Positions 21,953 through 32,606 of a DNA stretch of 64,000 nucleotides are shown in pieces (the stretch's first letter is position 1; each line of letters begins with the position of its first letter). Location of the stretch: positions 24,932,001 to 24,996,000 of the forward strand of contig CM053152.1 of assembly GCA_028571685.1 (NCBI GenBank). Reading direction: 5' to 3'. The stretch comes from Heterohyrax brucei (Eukaryota; Chordata; Mammalia; Hyracoidea; Procaviidae). The notes below the pieces were generated by a model, which saw nothing but the letters and a program-made list of their open reading frames with translations, did not search any database and was not told where the DNA came from. The translations under genes and the position numbers were made by a program.

Positions 21953-22290
21953 GTTAGTCTGAGAAGCAATGCTTAAACCTCTTTGCCAGCCCTAATTAGC
22001 CTCTCAGAATGTCATACCCACTTCCACTACCTTCTTAGAGCATTCATTTGAGAATGGGAAGCATTCTGTGACTTTGTCTCCTTGACTCCTCCTGAGTTGA
22101 CTAGAAAGGACACCTCACCTATGCGAGGATCAGTCTACTCTCTTGTCTAGAATGTGTCATTGAAAACAGAGACAGAAGCATTCAGATATTGTAACTAATA
22201 AGGTCACATAGAGTTGTATCCAGAATACACGCTGTGACAACCCATACTTCCTACAAACAACGATTAAGGGCCTACTACGTGCCAGACAGA
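21953..22290. other. unassigned DNA, MIR/L2-like edge
   Basis: Mostly unrecognised. The right edge (AAGGGCCTACTACGTGCCAG) continues after the next SINE as TGTCAGGCACTGTATGAGGC, a common mammalian relic phrase. The SINE therefore inserted into an older repeat. Confidence 0.4.
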
Positions 22291-22474
22291 GGAGACCCGG
22301 TGGCATAGTGGTTAAAGTGTTCAGTTGCTAATTGAGAAGTTAGTAGTTTGAACTCCAAGGGAAAAAGCTGTGAAAGTCTGTTTCTGTAAAAATTACAGAA
22401 GCCCTATGGGGGCAGTTCTACTCTGCCCTGTAGGGTTGCTTTGAGTCAGAATCAACACAGCAGCAAGGATTTGT
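22291..22474 (+). mobile_element. AfroSINE, full length
   Basis: Sense order: GGAGACCCGGTGGCATAGTG (tRNA-like head), 'GTTAAAGTGTTCAGTTGCTA', 'AGTCTGTTTCTGTAAAAATT', 'GGGGGCAGTTCTACTCTGCC' and the tail 'TTGAGTCAGAATCAACACAG'. Confidence 0.9.
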
Positions 22475-22632
22475 ATGTCAGGCACTGTATGAGGCAATAG
22501 GGAACATAACGAACCAAAACAGATGTCACTGTGGACACTTTATTTTATTATGAGAGGGCTTTATTTAGCTGTGTACAGGCAAAATTATAGAAGAGCAGAA
22601 ACTGTATCTTAAGGTGCTAACAGGAAGACAGA

Positions 22633-22830
22633 GTCCCTGGACAACACAAACAATGAAGTGCCCAGCTGTTAGTAAATAAAAGGTTGGCAGCAGGCCTCAG
22701 TAGAAAGGCCTGGCAATCTACTTCTGAAAGATTGCAGCCACTACAAATCTTATGGAGCTTAGTCCTACACTGACACACTTGCCATGAGTCAGAATCAGTT
22801 TGATAACAACTGGATTTGATTTTTTTTAAA
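22633..22830 (+). mobile_element. AfroSINE variant
   Basis: Head GTCCCTGGACAACACAAACA, then AAAAGGTTGGCAGCAGGCCT, 'AAAGGCCTGGCAATCTACTT' and the tail 'CATGAGTCAGAATCAGTTTG'. The 'GGCCTGGCAATCTACTT' block separates this subfamily from the commoner AfroSINE. Confidence 0.85.
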
Positions 22831-22989
22831 TAAAAGGAAGACAATCCACAGCAAAGAGAACTGAGCAGGTTAGCAAGAAACTCTGTGGCTCCTAAACAGG
22901 GAGATTTGGAGACTGTAGTTCCTATAGTTCCCACTGTGCCCAGCTATGATGCTACTACACGTGAGCTTCGACTCCCTCGGTCCTAACAG

Positions 22990-23165
22990 GTACTATCAGC
23001 TAAACAGTTATTGAGCACTCACTATACTTCAAGCTCTAGGCTAATCTCTGTGCATTGAGTAGTCTCAATAAGCTTATGATCAGAATCTCCTTTTACACGT
23101 GAAGAAACTGAAGCTCTGGAATGGTATATGAGTGGCAAGAAAGTCAGCTATATATAACTGGAACC
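22990..23165 (+). mobile_element. MIR SINE
   Basis: Contains TTATTGAGCACTCACTATAC, 'TCTAGGCTAATCTCTG', 'CTTTTACACGTGAAGAAACT' and 'GTGGCAAGAAAGTCAGC', in MIR order. Old and diverged. Confidence 0.75.
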
Positions 23166-23609
23166 TAAATTAGGGTGTATTTTGTCAAGTGGATCCTATC
23201 ATATTAGCTTGCACCCTTAAAGTTTTCTTGCAATAAACTAGCCTTGCTGGAGGTCCATCTGTTTTTTGCCATCAACAAATACGTTAGGTATCTTGTTACT
23301 ATAGCTCAGACTGGAGGCGGTTGGGTGGCGTAGTTCTCTATTCTATTGTTCCATATAACTGCAGTCATTTTTAAGTGGAATCATACAGTAAAAGAAGTTC
23401 TATCAGACATTTTTTGGTCTGAATATTTATTTCTTGAGTTACGTGATTAAAATTGGTGGTTCCTGCTTTGTGACCACTTGAACCCGAACCTGGCCAGAGG
23501 AGTAGAAATAGGTGGTGGGGTGGTGGTGGTGAGAAGTAATCCAACATGTACACCAAGTATTGTCTGTAAATTGGGTAAATAATACATCTTATACACAGGT
23601 AGACCTGTC
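23166..23609. other. unassigned DNA
   Basis: No supported gene or repeat. A GGTGGTGG-rich stretch at 23511-23530 is a minor simple repeat. Confidence 0.4.
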
Positions 23610-24144
23610 TTCTGAAGGTACACAAAACCAAACCCAACCCAGTGCTGCTGAAGGAGAAGTCAGACTGAACACCATCCCAGCTCCCTTCACCTCGCCTCAT
23701 TCCTGGACATTCGCCCCTTGCTGCTCCCAGCACCAAATATACCTTGCGCCTTGCTACACTCACCGCCAAGCTGCTTCCCTTTGCTGCACTCAGCACCCAG
23801 CCCTCTGTCTGCACTCAGCACCAAGTGTACCCTGCTGCACCCGACCCAGAAGACCCCAACCCACAAAAGCCTGCTTAACTTCCCTTTTGAGGCCAGTTGT
23901 TGGAGGTCTGTGAGCCCCCGCTGGTCCGCGGGCGTTACTACAATAAACGGCTGCTTCTTCTCTCTTTGGGTGTTGGCTGATTTCCTGCAACATTGCTGGG
24001 TCAGTTCTGACTCACAGTGACCCTATGGGACACAGTAGAACTGCATCATAGTTTCCAGGAGTGCCTGGTGGATTCCAGCTGCTGACCTTTTGGTTAGCTG
24101 ACATAGCACTTAACCACTACGTCACCAGTGTTTCTGAAGGTACA
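23610..24144 (-). mobile_element. AfroSINE split by an ERV LTR, with intact TSD
   Basis: SINE halves are 23623-23647 (antisense tail ACCAAACCCAACCCAGTGCTG) and about 23994-24131 (GTCAGTTCTGACTCACAGTG to CACTACGTCACCAGTG). The 13-mer TTCTGAAGGTACA flanks the whole at 23610-23622 and 24132-24144. This proves the two halves are one copy. Confidence 0.92.
23649..23992 (+). mobile_element. solo ERV LTR (about 344 bp) inside AfroSINE
   Basis: Starts TGAAGGAGAAGTCAGACTGA and ends TTTCCTGCAACA (TG..CA). AATAAA at 23942-23947 is followed by a U5-like end. The U3 contains imperfect repeats around CTGCACTCAGCACC (23783, 23810). TGCTG occurs at 23643-23647 and 23994-23998, an imperfect candidate TSD offset by one base at each side. 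Class is not determined. Confidence 0.75.
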
Positions 24145-24290
24145 TCGAAGAAGTTAATGCCAATTCATACTAGCGTTTTGTCATATCAAGACACTAAAGG
24201 ATTATATTAAAGTATGCCCTTTCGGTAAGATTGAAGGTAAGCACTCCAAATCAGAAGTCGAGAATCACTGTAGTAAATGATACTGAAAGG

Positions 24291-24322
24291 GTTGTTGTTA
24301 GTTGCCGTTGAATCAATTCACT
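24291..24322 (-). mobile_element. AfroSINE/RTE tail fragment
   Basis: GTTGTTGTTAGTTGCCGTTG and AATCAATTC match only the extreme 3' tail shared by AfroSINE and RTE. It is about 32 bp. Confidence 0.6.
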
Positions 24323-24970
24323 AAGAGGGTGCTGAGCATTTGTAGTTGGGAAGGCAGATACAGAGCTGTCATGCTATATACTCGGGGCGTCAGTGACTGA
24401 TAAGGACACTCTTTCTGAAAGACCTGAATGCAACCACAGGCCCCATTTTAGTTCTCTTGGCAGTCACTAACAGCAGGTTGTAGGTGGCCTATGAGATTTT
24501 GCCATTTTTTGTTTGTTTAGAAAATGAAGAAGTCATGTTCACTTCACCATCCTTTTACATTTTCAAGGGTCCAGAATCCAGAGTTTGTTTTATCTGTCCT
24601 GTTCTGCTTATTTAGCTTTCTGTCATTGTTTCTGAGTTATCAAATCCAGAGACTTTTTCTTTCAGTTTGTCAGCTGGATCAAACAGCACTTACTTCTGTA
24701 TACGGTGTTAACAAGCTAACACTGTGTTTCTATAGACAGCAGGTAGTTGAGGAGCAAACATTATGATTTAATTGAGATTACATCTTTTTACTCCCAAAGC
24801 AACAGAAAAACTCCTCCTTAAAATCTCAGGATGTTGTTCTCCTTTCATTTTTTAATAGCACGCAGTCTGTGGCATGATGGCATGGAAGTCCTCTAGAGCT
24901 TTAGTCACTAATGACCTCATCTTCACCTGGTCAGTGATAATAAACAAGAAGACAGGATTTCCAAGGAGGC
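24323..24970. other. unassigned DNA
   Basis: No gene or classified repeat. The last ~90 bp may already belong to the dispersed repeat described next. Confidence 0.4.
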
Positions 24971-25345
24971 AGGGCATTAATAAGGTAAGGTTTTAAAATT
25001 AATTTTTCAAGTTAATTAAAATGTCCAAAAGCACAATAAAACTGCAGAAAATCTGGCAAGGGAATGGCAGCAGGCCTGATTAATGCAAGTCAACTGTCTT
25101 CTGAGGGTAATAGTAATAATGATGAGATTATGGATATGGAAGAACCTGCTAAAGAGAAATGTGATGCATGTGGAATACAAACTGTGTCCCAGTTACTATT
25201 TTATGGTGCACAATGGATCTTATTAAGGAGGAATAGCAGCAAGAATTACCACTGAATTGCTCAATAAAAGTATTGTGTAATTAACAGAGTTGTAGCAGCA
25301 GCTGGAGCAATGCCTCCCATTGATATTCCATATTCTCCATTTCCA
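24971..25345. repeat. unclassified dispersed repeat X, copy 1
   Basis: Shares collinear blocks with 56407-56650: CATTAATAAGGTAAG, 'TTAATTTTTCAAGT', 'CCTGATTAATGCAAGTCAACTG', and 'AATAATGATGAGATTA'. Its right part (GTAATTAACAGAG ... GCAGCTGGA ... CATTGATATTCCAT) matches 59873-59945. The two homologies lie in one continuous stretch here, so this is the longest copy. No coding motif or clear terminus is visible. Old LTR or DNA-element origin is possible. Confidence 0.65.
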
Positions 25346-25519
25346 GTTTGCTAAGGGGGTGTGGGTTCTAACTAAGAATGTTTACTCAATGACTCAGCAC
25401 GGGAGATAGGAGGTTACCAAGAAGACACAAGGGTACAAGATGAATAAGGTACTGCTTCAGGGGGCTTGTGTTCAGATAGGGGAATTAGGACACAAACAAA
25501 AGGAACAACAAATGCAATA

Positions 25520-25685
25520 AGAAGCCCTGGCGGCACAGTGATGAAGGGCTTGGCTACTAACCCAGAAGTCCAGCAGTTCAAATCCATGAGCTGCCCCTTG
25601 GAAACTCCATGGGGCAGTTCTGCTCTGTCCTGTAGAGCTGCTAGGAGTCAAAACTGACTAGATGGCAATGGGCTTATTTTGGTTT
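25520..25685 (+). mobile_element. AfroSINE
   Basis: Sense: GAAGCCCTGGCGGCACAGTG, 'GCAGTTCAAATCCATGAGCT', 'ATGGGGCAGTTCTGCTCTGT' and 'TAGATGGCAATGGGC'. Confidence 0.9.
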
Positions 25686-25922
25686 ATAATACAATGGAGA
25701 CTGTGTTGGTACCCAAAGTCACCAAGGCACATAAAACATTATGAGGCAGATACAGGATAAAGAGAGTAGCCAACATAAATAAAGGGGAGCAGTGGGCAGT
25801 ATGTTAAGAGAGATGTGAGGTGGAAGCATTTTATGCCACGTGCAAAGGGGATTCGGGTATTTTGGAGTTAGACAGCTACGGCTGCACTAGACATGCTTGA
25901 CCTTACTTCTGCTGGAAGGTAG

Positions 25923-26105
25923 AAGTCCTGGATTGTGGAGATGATTAGTGTGCTCATCTGTTAACTGAAAGGCTGGAAGTTCTAGTGCATCCAGAGATAC
26001 TCCAGAATGAAAACCTGATGATCTATTTCTAAAAAGTCAGCTATTGAAAATGTTATGAAACACAGTTCTTTTGTGACACACGTAAGAGTCTTACTTGATG
26101 GTGAC
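25923..26105 (+). mobile_element. AfroSINE variant, degenerate
   Basis: Order of blocks is kept but diverged: AAGTCCTGGATTGTGGAGAT, 'GTTAACTGAAAGGCTGGAAG', 'CATCCAGAGATACTCC', 'AATTATCTATTTCT'-like DNA (GATGATCTATTTCTAAAAAG) and 'GACACACGTAAGAGTC'. Confidence 0.65.
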
Positions 26106-27224
26106 TGATATGCTGGATGGTGGACTGTGGGGGCGAGGTGCACAGCATAAGACACCATGGAGGATGTAGGGGTGCGATCATGATGGAGGAGATGGGGGAC
26201 TTAAACTAATGGGAAGGAATTTGAGAAGACATGAGAGAATAAACAGTTGTCAGTAACATGGCAGAGATGTAAACTGATAAAAATATACATGAAAGGAGAG
26301 GGGTCGAAGACATCTGTGACTTAAGTGAGTTACTAGGATAGCCCGATGAGTGCCAAAAGTTTGGTGATTCAGTGCTGATTGCATCGGGAGGGACAGCCGT
26401 TCTGTCCTCTAGCCTGTGTCAGCCCTCTTGCCTTTCAGCAGGTAGCTGAACTAGTGTGAAAGGTAATACTTTGGGGTCCTGTGATGATATTAGGTTTAGG
26501 GTCTACCCGCACAGACTTGCGAGATAACGGACATTAGCGTGGAGTAAGACGTTCTTTAGACATGTGCAGAAGATTATTTAGACATCACTGGGATTTCACA
26601 ATCATTTGCAATGACAGCTGAGTTTGTCTGTTTCCAAAGTGCAGACAGCATTAGAGTAAGATTGCTCTTCAGGTCTTGAAAGGATTCCTGGCTCAGGATC
26701 ATGTGACCCATTGATCTGTAGTTACGGTTTCGTGAAGTTTATTTTCAGACCTCCTTATTTTCTTTAGCACCAAATAATGCATCCTAGCATTCCTCCTTCG
26801 TTGGGTTTTTAGTATTTCTGGTTGTGTTTCCCTTATCCAGTCACCTTTGCTTCTGGCATTGGAGCTGATGAGCACAGGAGGTGTCACAGCATGGAAGACA
26901 GCTGACTCACCAGAGTAAAATGAAGCAGAACCACTAAAACGGAGATGAAGAATTGCCAAGAAGTTTGAGGTGGGGTAGATTATAGTCTGAAGGCTGGAAT
27001 TCCATACTGGGCTCATTTAGCACCCCTTTCAACTCTCCTTAGTCTTCCTTCGCCCTTATAACAATTTCCCCAGTAACACATGAAGCTTCTAGTGATGTTA
27101 TTTCTCAGTTGTTTCCCTGCTTCAGTAGCTTCTTGGTCATGGGCCTGGTTTTGGTCCCAGCCTTCTCTATTGAGAACAATTACAACCTTCTAACTGGCTC
27201 TCAAATCCTGTCTTCTTTTCCCAG
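26106..27224. other. unassigned DNA
   Basis: No supported feature. A 105-codon open frame on the minus strand (26699-27016) has no recognisable motif. Confidence 0.4.
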
Positions 27225-27560
27225 CTACTCTGTGCACTACAGCACACATTATGATCTGTTCAAGAATTCTCAGAAGTCTATATGGTTCCCAGTTTTTGTT
27301 CCCGGAGTCAAATTAAAAATTCTAATGCTGGATTTTAAAGCTCTCCACGGGTTATTGCCCTTCTTAGGTGTCCCTGTCTCCTACTGTGGCACCACTCGTA
27401 TGTTGGTCTTGTTGCTAAGTAGCCTTATTCCCTTCAGCATACAGCTTGCTTGTGGCCACCTCGTAGAAGCTGCAGGCATCTTTCTTTCCAGAATGCCATG
27501 TTTTCCCTCATACGACTCAGGATTCTTTTCTCTCAAAGTTTCTTTTTTGCTAGAATGAAG
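27225..27560 (+). mobile_element. L2/CR1-clade LINE relic (RT C-terminal end)
   Basis: Lies in a 149-codon open frame (27109-27558). The segment WFPVFVPGVKLKILMLDFKA followed by LHGLLPFLG resembles the conserved end of CR1/L2/L3 reverse transcriptases, where 'hWLPv..RI.FKiL.l.fKaLhGlaP' is usual. Downstream CTTTCCAGAATGCCATGTTT is also L2-like in wording. The frame has no start context or family-length domain, so it is a relic, not a gene. Family within the clade is unresolved. Confidence 0.5.
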
Positions 27561-28431
27561 CAAGGTATTCTGAGCATGAACAGCATTTATCTTTGTCACC
27601 TTACATGCAGGTGAATTAAACTGACGTTACCATGTACTTCCTTTTTCACAAGCCATGGCACAAACTTTCCTCTTTCATTTAGTTTTCCTGAATGGAGTTT
27701 ACCCTTCACACACCTCCTTGATGCTTTTTTCCTCCTACATGGTGTGATTAGCTATACTTTTTTGCTTATGAAAGAATTACTACATAGCTACGCTAAGCCT
27801 CCTGCTACATGCAGGTCCTAGAAATATGCCTTACAAGAGACCAAAGGGCACTAGAATTCAACAAAAACAAAAATCTGTTTTCAAGTAAGTATGGTAAATG
27901 CTAGATTGAACAGAATGGAACAGCTTTCTTTTGGAGAATAATTTAGAGATTGTTGTGATGTGTATTATATAGCTCTAAGAAGGGATATTTTATGACCTAT
28001 TAGAATGACAGCCAGCTGTCCTTTCTGGGTCAGGATCTGCATTGATTCTTTCCCTATTGGAATGAAACATAGATCTCAGGACATCAAGAGGTAGAGACAA
28101 ATCAAAAGAGGTTTGATGATCTTTTTATTTCGTACAAAATGCAGTACTAAATCCCGCTTGGTATGACCTGCCCTCTGTCTGAAGGTCAAAGTCTTTAGAA
28201 GTGTTCAGGGCCTAGACCTAGTTCACTTGGAGAGGATGGCGGAGGAGGTCTTCTCCGTGAAGCCCTTTCCATGCCAGCACACCAGGGCAACTATTCCAGA
28301 AAGGGAAACATAATCTTTTTGTTGCTCTCTTCAGAATAAAAATTGTAGGCCAATAGTGACAGCAAACTAAACCTCCTAACCTTATTTGGAACACTTACCT
28401 TCAGGTCCCCACCCCTCTTATTCTCAACCTT
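27561..28431. other. unassigned DNA
   Basis: No gene seen. Parts of 27600-27750 may continue the LINE relic. Confidence 0.35.
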
Positions 28432-28630
28432 TTGTCTTTGAGTTGACTTCAATTCAAGGCAACCTCATGTGTGTCAGAGTAGAAGTGTGCTCCATACGGT
28501 TTTTAAGGGCTGATTTTTGAAATGTAGGTTACCAGGACCCTTTTCTGAGGTGCCACCAGGTAGACCAGAAATTCTAGCCTTTGGGTTAGCAGCTGAACCT
28601 GTTAGAAGTTTGCACCATGCAGGGTCTCCC
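28432..28630 (-). mobile_element. AfroSINE variant
   Basis: Antisense with 'CTCATGTGTGTCAGAGTAGA', 'TGTGCTCCATACGGTTTTTA', 'GCTGATTTTTGAAATGTAGG', 'CCTTTGGGTTAGCAGCTG'. The GCTGATTTTT block marks the same subfamily as the copy at 22633. Confidence 0.88.
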
Positions 28631-29209
28631 CTTATTCTCAGTAGTACTTTAAAATGCAAGCATAACTTTGAAACAATGAAGAACTTTCACAGAGAAAGTG
28701 CAACCTTTTCACGTTTTGTTCCCTTCTTGATGTTTAATACCTATGCTGTTTACTTCAGGTTTGCCTTGCCTCCCCTCTACCCCACATTCCCCTTTGTTGG
28801 AAGAGGCAGCGCTCTCTGTCCACCCGTACCCCATTGCATAGCCACCCCTATGGTTGAAGGCCTCACTGGCCTCCAGGGACACTCCTTTTTACCCTTGACC
28901 TTCAGACCCACTTTGCTAGGCTCAGGATGCCTCAGCCTTTCCTCATGATCTGCCTTCACTTTGCCTACAGCTCTGTGTACAGTCTCTTTTACTTGACAGA
29001 ACCTTACATAGACCCTTGCTGTCCTTCACATATAAAACATCAGAGAGCAATCACAGGTTATTATTCCTACCTGCTTCCCAGAAAAGAAGGATTATGCCAC
29101 AAATCACAGTCCCAGCTAGAGCTCTCCTAAGACCCTCCAAAGCAGTTGTTGTACTTTCCTAACCTTATGTGACAACAGAATTCCTTCATGGTGGTGGTTG
29201 GAGCACATC
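28631..29209. other. unassigned DNA
   Basis: No supported gene. A 143-codon open frame (28517-28948) begins within the SINE and is not credible as a gene. Confidence 0.4.
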
Positions 29210-29370
29210 CAAAAAAATCAAACCTATTGCCATAGAGTCAATTCTGACTCCTAGCTGCCCTATAGGACAGAGTAGAGCTGTCCCACAGGGTTTCCAGACT
29301 ACAGCTGGTGGATTCAAACTGCTGACATTTTGGCTAGCAGCTGTAGCTCTTAACCACTGTGCCTCCAGGG
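29210..29370 (-). mobile_element. AfroSINE
   Basis: Antisense, well preserved: AGAGTCAATTCTGACTCCTA, 'GCCCTATAGGACAGAGTAGA', 'TTTTGGCTAGCAGCTGTAGC', 'CTTAACCACTGTGCCTCCAG'. Confidence 0.92.
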
Positions 29371-29778
29371 GCTAGTATTCCCCAGAGCACATTTTGCAAA
29401 TCCTGAGACCAGAATGTATCCAGGTGGAGTGAAGCACAAGAAGTGGTTTGCTGCAGGAGGCATTTAGGAGGCTGACAGAAGCCCTGTGGGAGCCACCTGG
29501 CCTGGCAGGTGGCTGCAGTATATTTCAGAGAAGCCTCTTAGGAGCCTTGGTAAAACTGCCTTTGATGGCTAGTCTCTATTCTCTTCAAAAATGCCCAAGA
29601 AAATCTGTGTTTGACTTGAGGGTGAGATACAATGGTAGCTTTTAAAATATATCCCAGCAAAGGAAGAGAGCCAGTGAAGAGTCCAAAGGTCCTTCACAGG
29701 TTGTCCCTTTTCCCTTGAGACGCCTGAGGAAGAGCAGCAGTGAGGAGCATCACAAGGGGAGTCTTGTCTTGTGGTGAA
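29371..29778. other. unassigned DNA
   Basis: I see nothing that can be named in this stretch. Confidence 0.4.
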
Positions 29779-29975
29779 AGTCCCTGGTGCTACAAGTGGT
29801 TAATATGCTCAGCTGCTAACCTGAATGTTCAAGTTCATCCAGAGATGCGTTGGGAGGAAGGTCTGGCAATCTACTTCTGGAGAATCACCACTGAAACCCT
29901 GTGGAGTACACTTCTACTCCTGCCTGCACAGGATTGTCACGAGTTAGAGTTGACGTAATGGCAACTGGTATTGTC
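29779..29975 (+). mobile_element. AfroSINE variant
   Basis: Sense: AGTCCCTGGTGCTACAAGTG, 'CAGCTGCTAACCTGAATGTT', 'GGTCTGGCAATCTACTTCTG', 'CACGAGTTAGAGTTGACGTA'. Confidence 0.88.
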
Positions 29976-30979
29976 CTTTGCCAGCAACTCTTTCCTGCTG
30001 CTGTTGCTGTATATACATGGGAAATAATACTTCCCACTCATGTGAGGGGACGTATTTCTCCTCCTTGGTCAGAGGGTATTATATCCCAGAAGCAGGTTTG
30101 GAATTGTCAGAGACTGTTTTCATGGAATCGCAAACTCACCATACTTTCGATCAGAGCTGGGTGTGGTAGGCACTTTAGGGTGAGAAGTAAGTTTGAGCAT
30201 CACTGAATTTATTTGCCCATTATATGTAGGAAAGATAGGAACTCAGTTTAGTCTCTTAGTAACTATGAGGTCAGAGGCTGGGTGGCATTTTGAAGATAGC
30301 AGGAAAAAGCCTCTGTACATATGGGGACAATGGCAATTCTGGGTGAACAGGAAGCTGTCGTAGAGTCCTACAGCTCGGCAGAGTGCCCATCATCTGTGGC
30401 AGCTGTCTCTCCCTCCCCTTTTTGTAGAGCTGGCCACCTTGTGATACTCTTCAAGTCCCTGTGAAGTCCCATTTCTGTTTCAGACTCTGCTTCTCAAATC
30501 AGGTTCTGAACCAGTCACCCCTTGTGGATACTTGGTGCTCTCCCTGGTCTTTGATCAACCTTACATCACTCTTGGGACTACTGCATTTTGTCCTTTTTGT
30601 TTTCAGAGTCATAAATGGAGGAATCTGCTTGTCATTATTCCTCCAGCCAACAGAAGATCACCCATCTTTGAGCAAAGATGTGTGGGTTTCTGGGAGTAGA
30701 AATATAGTATCTTTTGGGGTTCTTCCAGAAAACTCCCCAAGCTGATCTCCCTGCAACCCTCCTTGATGAGCCAGTGACATCCTGCCTGATTCCTGGGCAG
30801 GGATGGGTGCATTCTAGGCCCAGGGTGCTCCTGCCATTGAGCAGCAGAGCCAACTTGTAACCAACACTCCCCACCGGCCAATAGTCCCCACTGTCGTGGA
30901 TGAAGACTGCTTCACCTTCATTTTGTGCTTGGCAGGGTGCGAAGGGGAGTGCAGGATTAGATGCCCCTATCACAGTACA
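29976..30979. other. unassigned DNA
   Basis: No classified repeat or supported gene. A 94-codon frame (30461-30745) shows no motif. Confidence 0.4.
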
Positions 30980-31145
30980 GAAAACCCTGGTGCCGTGGTG
31001 AGTAAGAGCTACAGATGCTGACTGAAAGGTTGACAGTTCAAATACCACTTCTTGGAAACTGTATGGGGCAGTTCTATTCTGTCCTTTGGGTTGATATGAA
31101 TCGGCATTGACGTCATGAAAACTGTTTTTTTGTTTGTTTGTTTTA
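30980..31145 (+). mobile_element. AfroSINE
   Basis: Sense: AAAACCCTGGTGCCGTGGTG, 'CTGACTGAAAGGTTGACAGT', 'TATGGGGCAGTTCTATTCTG' and a TTTGTTTG-type tail ending at 31143. It directly abuts the next SINE. Confidence 0.9.
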
Positions 31146-31146
31146 G

Positions 31147-31330
31147 CCCCCACAAGTGTGGCAGTGCTGGAATCATAGAATTCTTGTGTTCAATGCAGAA
31201 GACTCAGGTTTGATTCCTGGCCAATGTACCTCATGCATAGCTACCACTCATCTGTCCTTGAAGGCTTGCTTGTTGCTACAACGCTGAGTAGATTTCAGAT
31301 GTACTTCCAGACTAAGATGGACTAGAAAGT
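31147..31330 (+). mobile_element. tRNA-Gly-headed SINE
   Basis: Head: GGAATCATAGAATTCTTGTG, then a B-box-like GGTTTGATTCC, both as in tRNA-Gly. The body TACCACTCATCTGTCCTTGA leads to GATTTCAGATGTACTTCCAG and ACTAAGATGGACTAG. The last block is also present in the RTE 5' region at 63627-63661. Confidence 0.75.
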
Positions 31331-31479
31331 GGCAACTTTCTAGTCAATCTAGAGATAATTCCCTTTTACCCCAGCTCTGGAAGAGCTTTGATAATCCACC
31401 AAGCCAAAAATGACCTGCTGTTAAACCAAGGCTGTTCTCCAGCACACTGCAGTCCTTTATCTTCTGGCCAAAGATCTGA

Positions 31480-31850
31480 ACAAGGGCCATCATGGGCAGG
31501 ATCTTTCCCTGCTACAAATCTGCCTAGTTATCTTTCTGAACTCTGCTTATGCTAAGCCTTCTCTTTGAAGCTCTGCAGGGCCTTACTCAATGTGTCCTGG
31601 TTTGCACTGAAAGTCCCATGTCTCAAGAAACTCCTCTGTCCCAGGCAAACCAGACTATTGGTTGCCCTGCCTCACTGCCTCCTTCCTTCTAGGCCTGTCC
31701 ATCTCTCCTTGCAGATGTCACATTGTATCTTCACTGTGTCTTCTCTGTTAGACTGTGGGCTTGGTGAAGTGAGGAACTCTGTCCTGATAATGTTCACCTC
31801 CTCATGTGCCTGGTGTGAGTGGGTCTATGAATGCTGAACTACTGATGAAC
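31480..31850 (+). mobile_element. L2 LINE 3'-end relic
   Basis: The series of phrases 'CTCAATGTGTCC', 'CTCAAGAAACTCCTCTGTCC', 'TTAGACTGTGGGCTTGGTGA' and 'GTGAGGAACTCTGTCCTGAT' follows the L2 3' UTR (aagaagcctccct.. / agactgtgagctc..gag.gca). Diverged, no coding region. Confidence 0.55.
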
Positions 31851-32606
31851 TACTGCTCAACACTTAGATGCTAGATGATCAGTGCTGCTTCCAACTGAAA
31901 TTCAAGAACTAGCCAGGAGTATCTACCTATGAATTTGTGATGTGCATCCCTTAGCAATCCATATTTCCACAGAGTCTCTGCTTTGTTTCTGATGAACAAA
32001 CCTGTAAAACTCAACCTTTGCAAAGATTGTTCTGGCCTCCTAGTGGTTATAGGCCAGGACTCACTGGCCCCATACCCAATGAAACAAAATGATACCCAGT
32101 CCTGGGCCATCACTGTGATTGCTTGTGGATTGGACCATTATGATCCACAGAGCTTTCTTTTCATTGACTGATTTTCGACAGTAGATCACCAGACCTAACC
32201 GAATTCCTATCAACTTTCTAATCTGTGAATAACCCTCTCCTTCTCTCTTCTGTCCCTTTTGAAATGGAAAGCCGATGTTAATTTGTTTCATGATTAAACT
32301 ATCTACCCTACACAAAATAAAACTAATGATTCCTCTTGTTTTTTAGAACAATTCCTTACAATCAATTTTTAATCTATGTAGTAGAAGAATGCTACTGACT
32401 GGAAAGAATGTTTATACCACAAGATGAAAACAATAGGCTTCTAAAATGTGATTTATTTTTGTTTTATAAAGGAGTTATACTAAATTACTGAGATTTCCTC
32501 CAAGGATGGCATTGTGGGCCATATACTTTCTTCTTTGTACTCTCCAGCTGTCTACAATATATATTTTGGGGGAGTGGAAGGCAATAGTTTTTAAATAGGA
32601 GTAGTT
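31851..32606. other. unassigned DNA
   Basis: No gene or classified repeat is visible. The stretch is AT-rich with short frames only. Confidence 0.4.

Noticed and set aside
23371-24020. 147-, 117- and 100-codon open frames
   Set aside because: They lie on an ERV LTR and its AfroSINE host; proline- and cysteine-rich composition reflects the LTR's small repeats.
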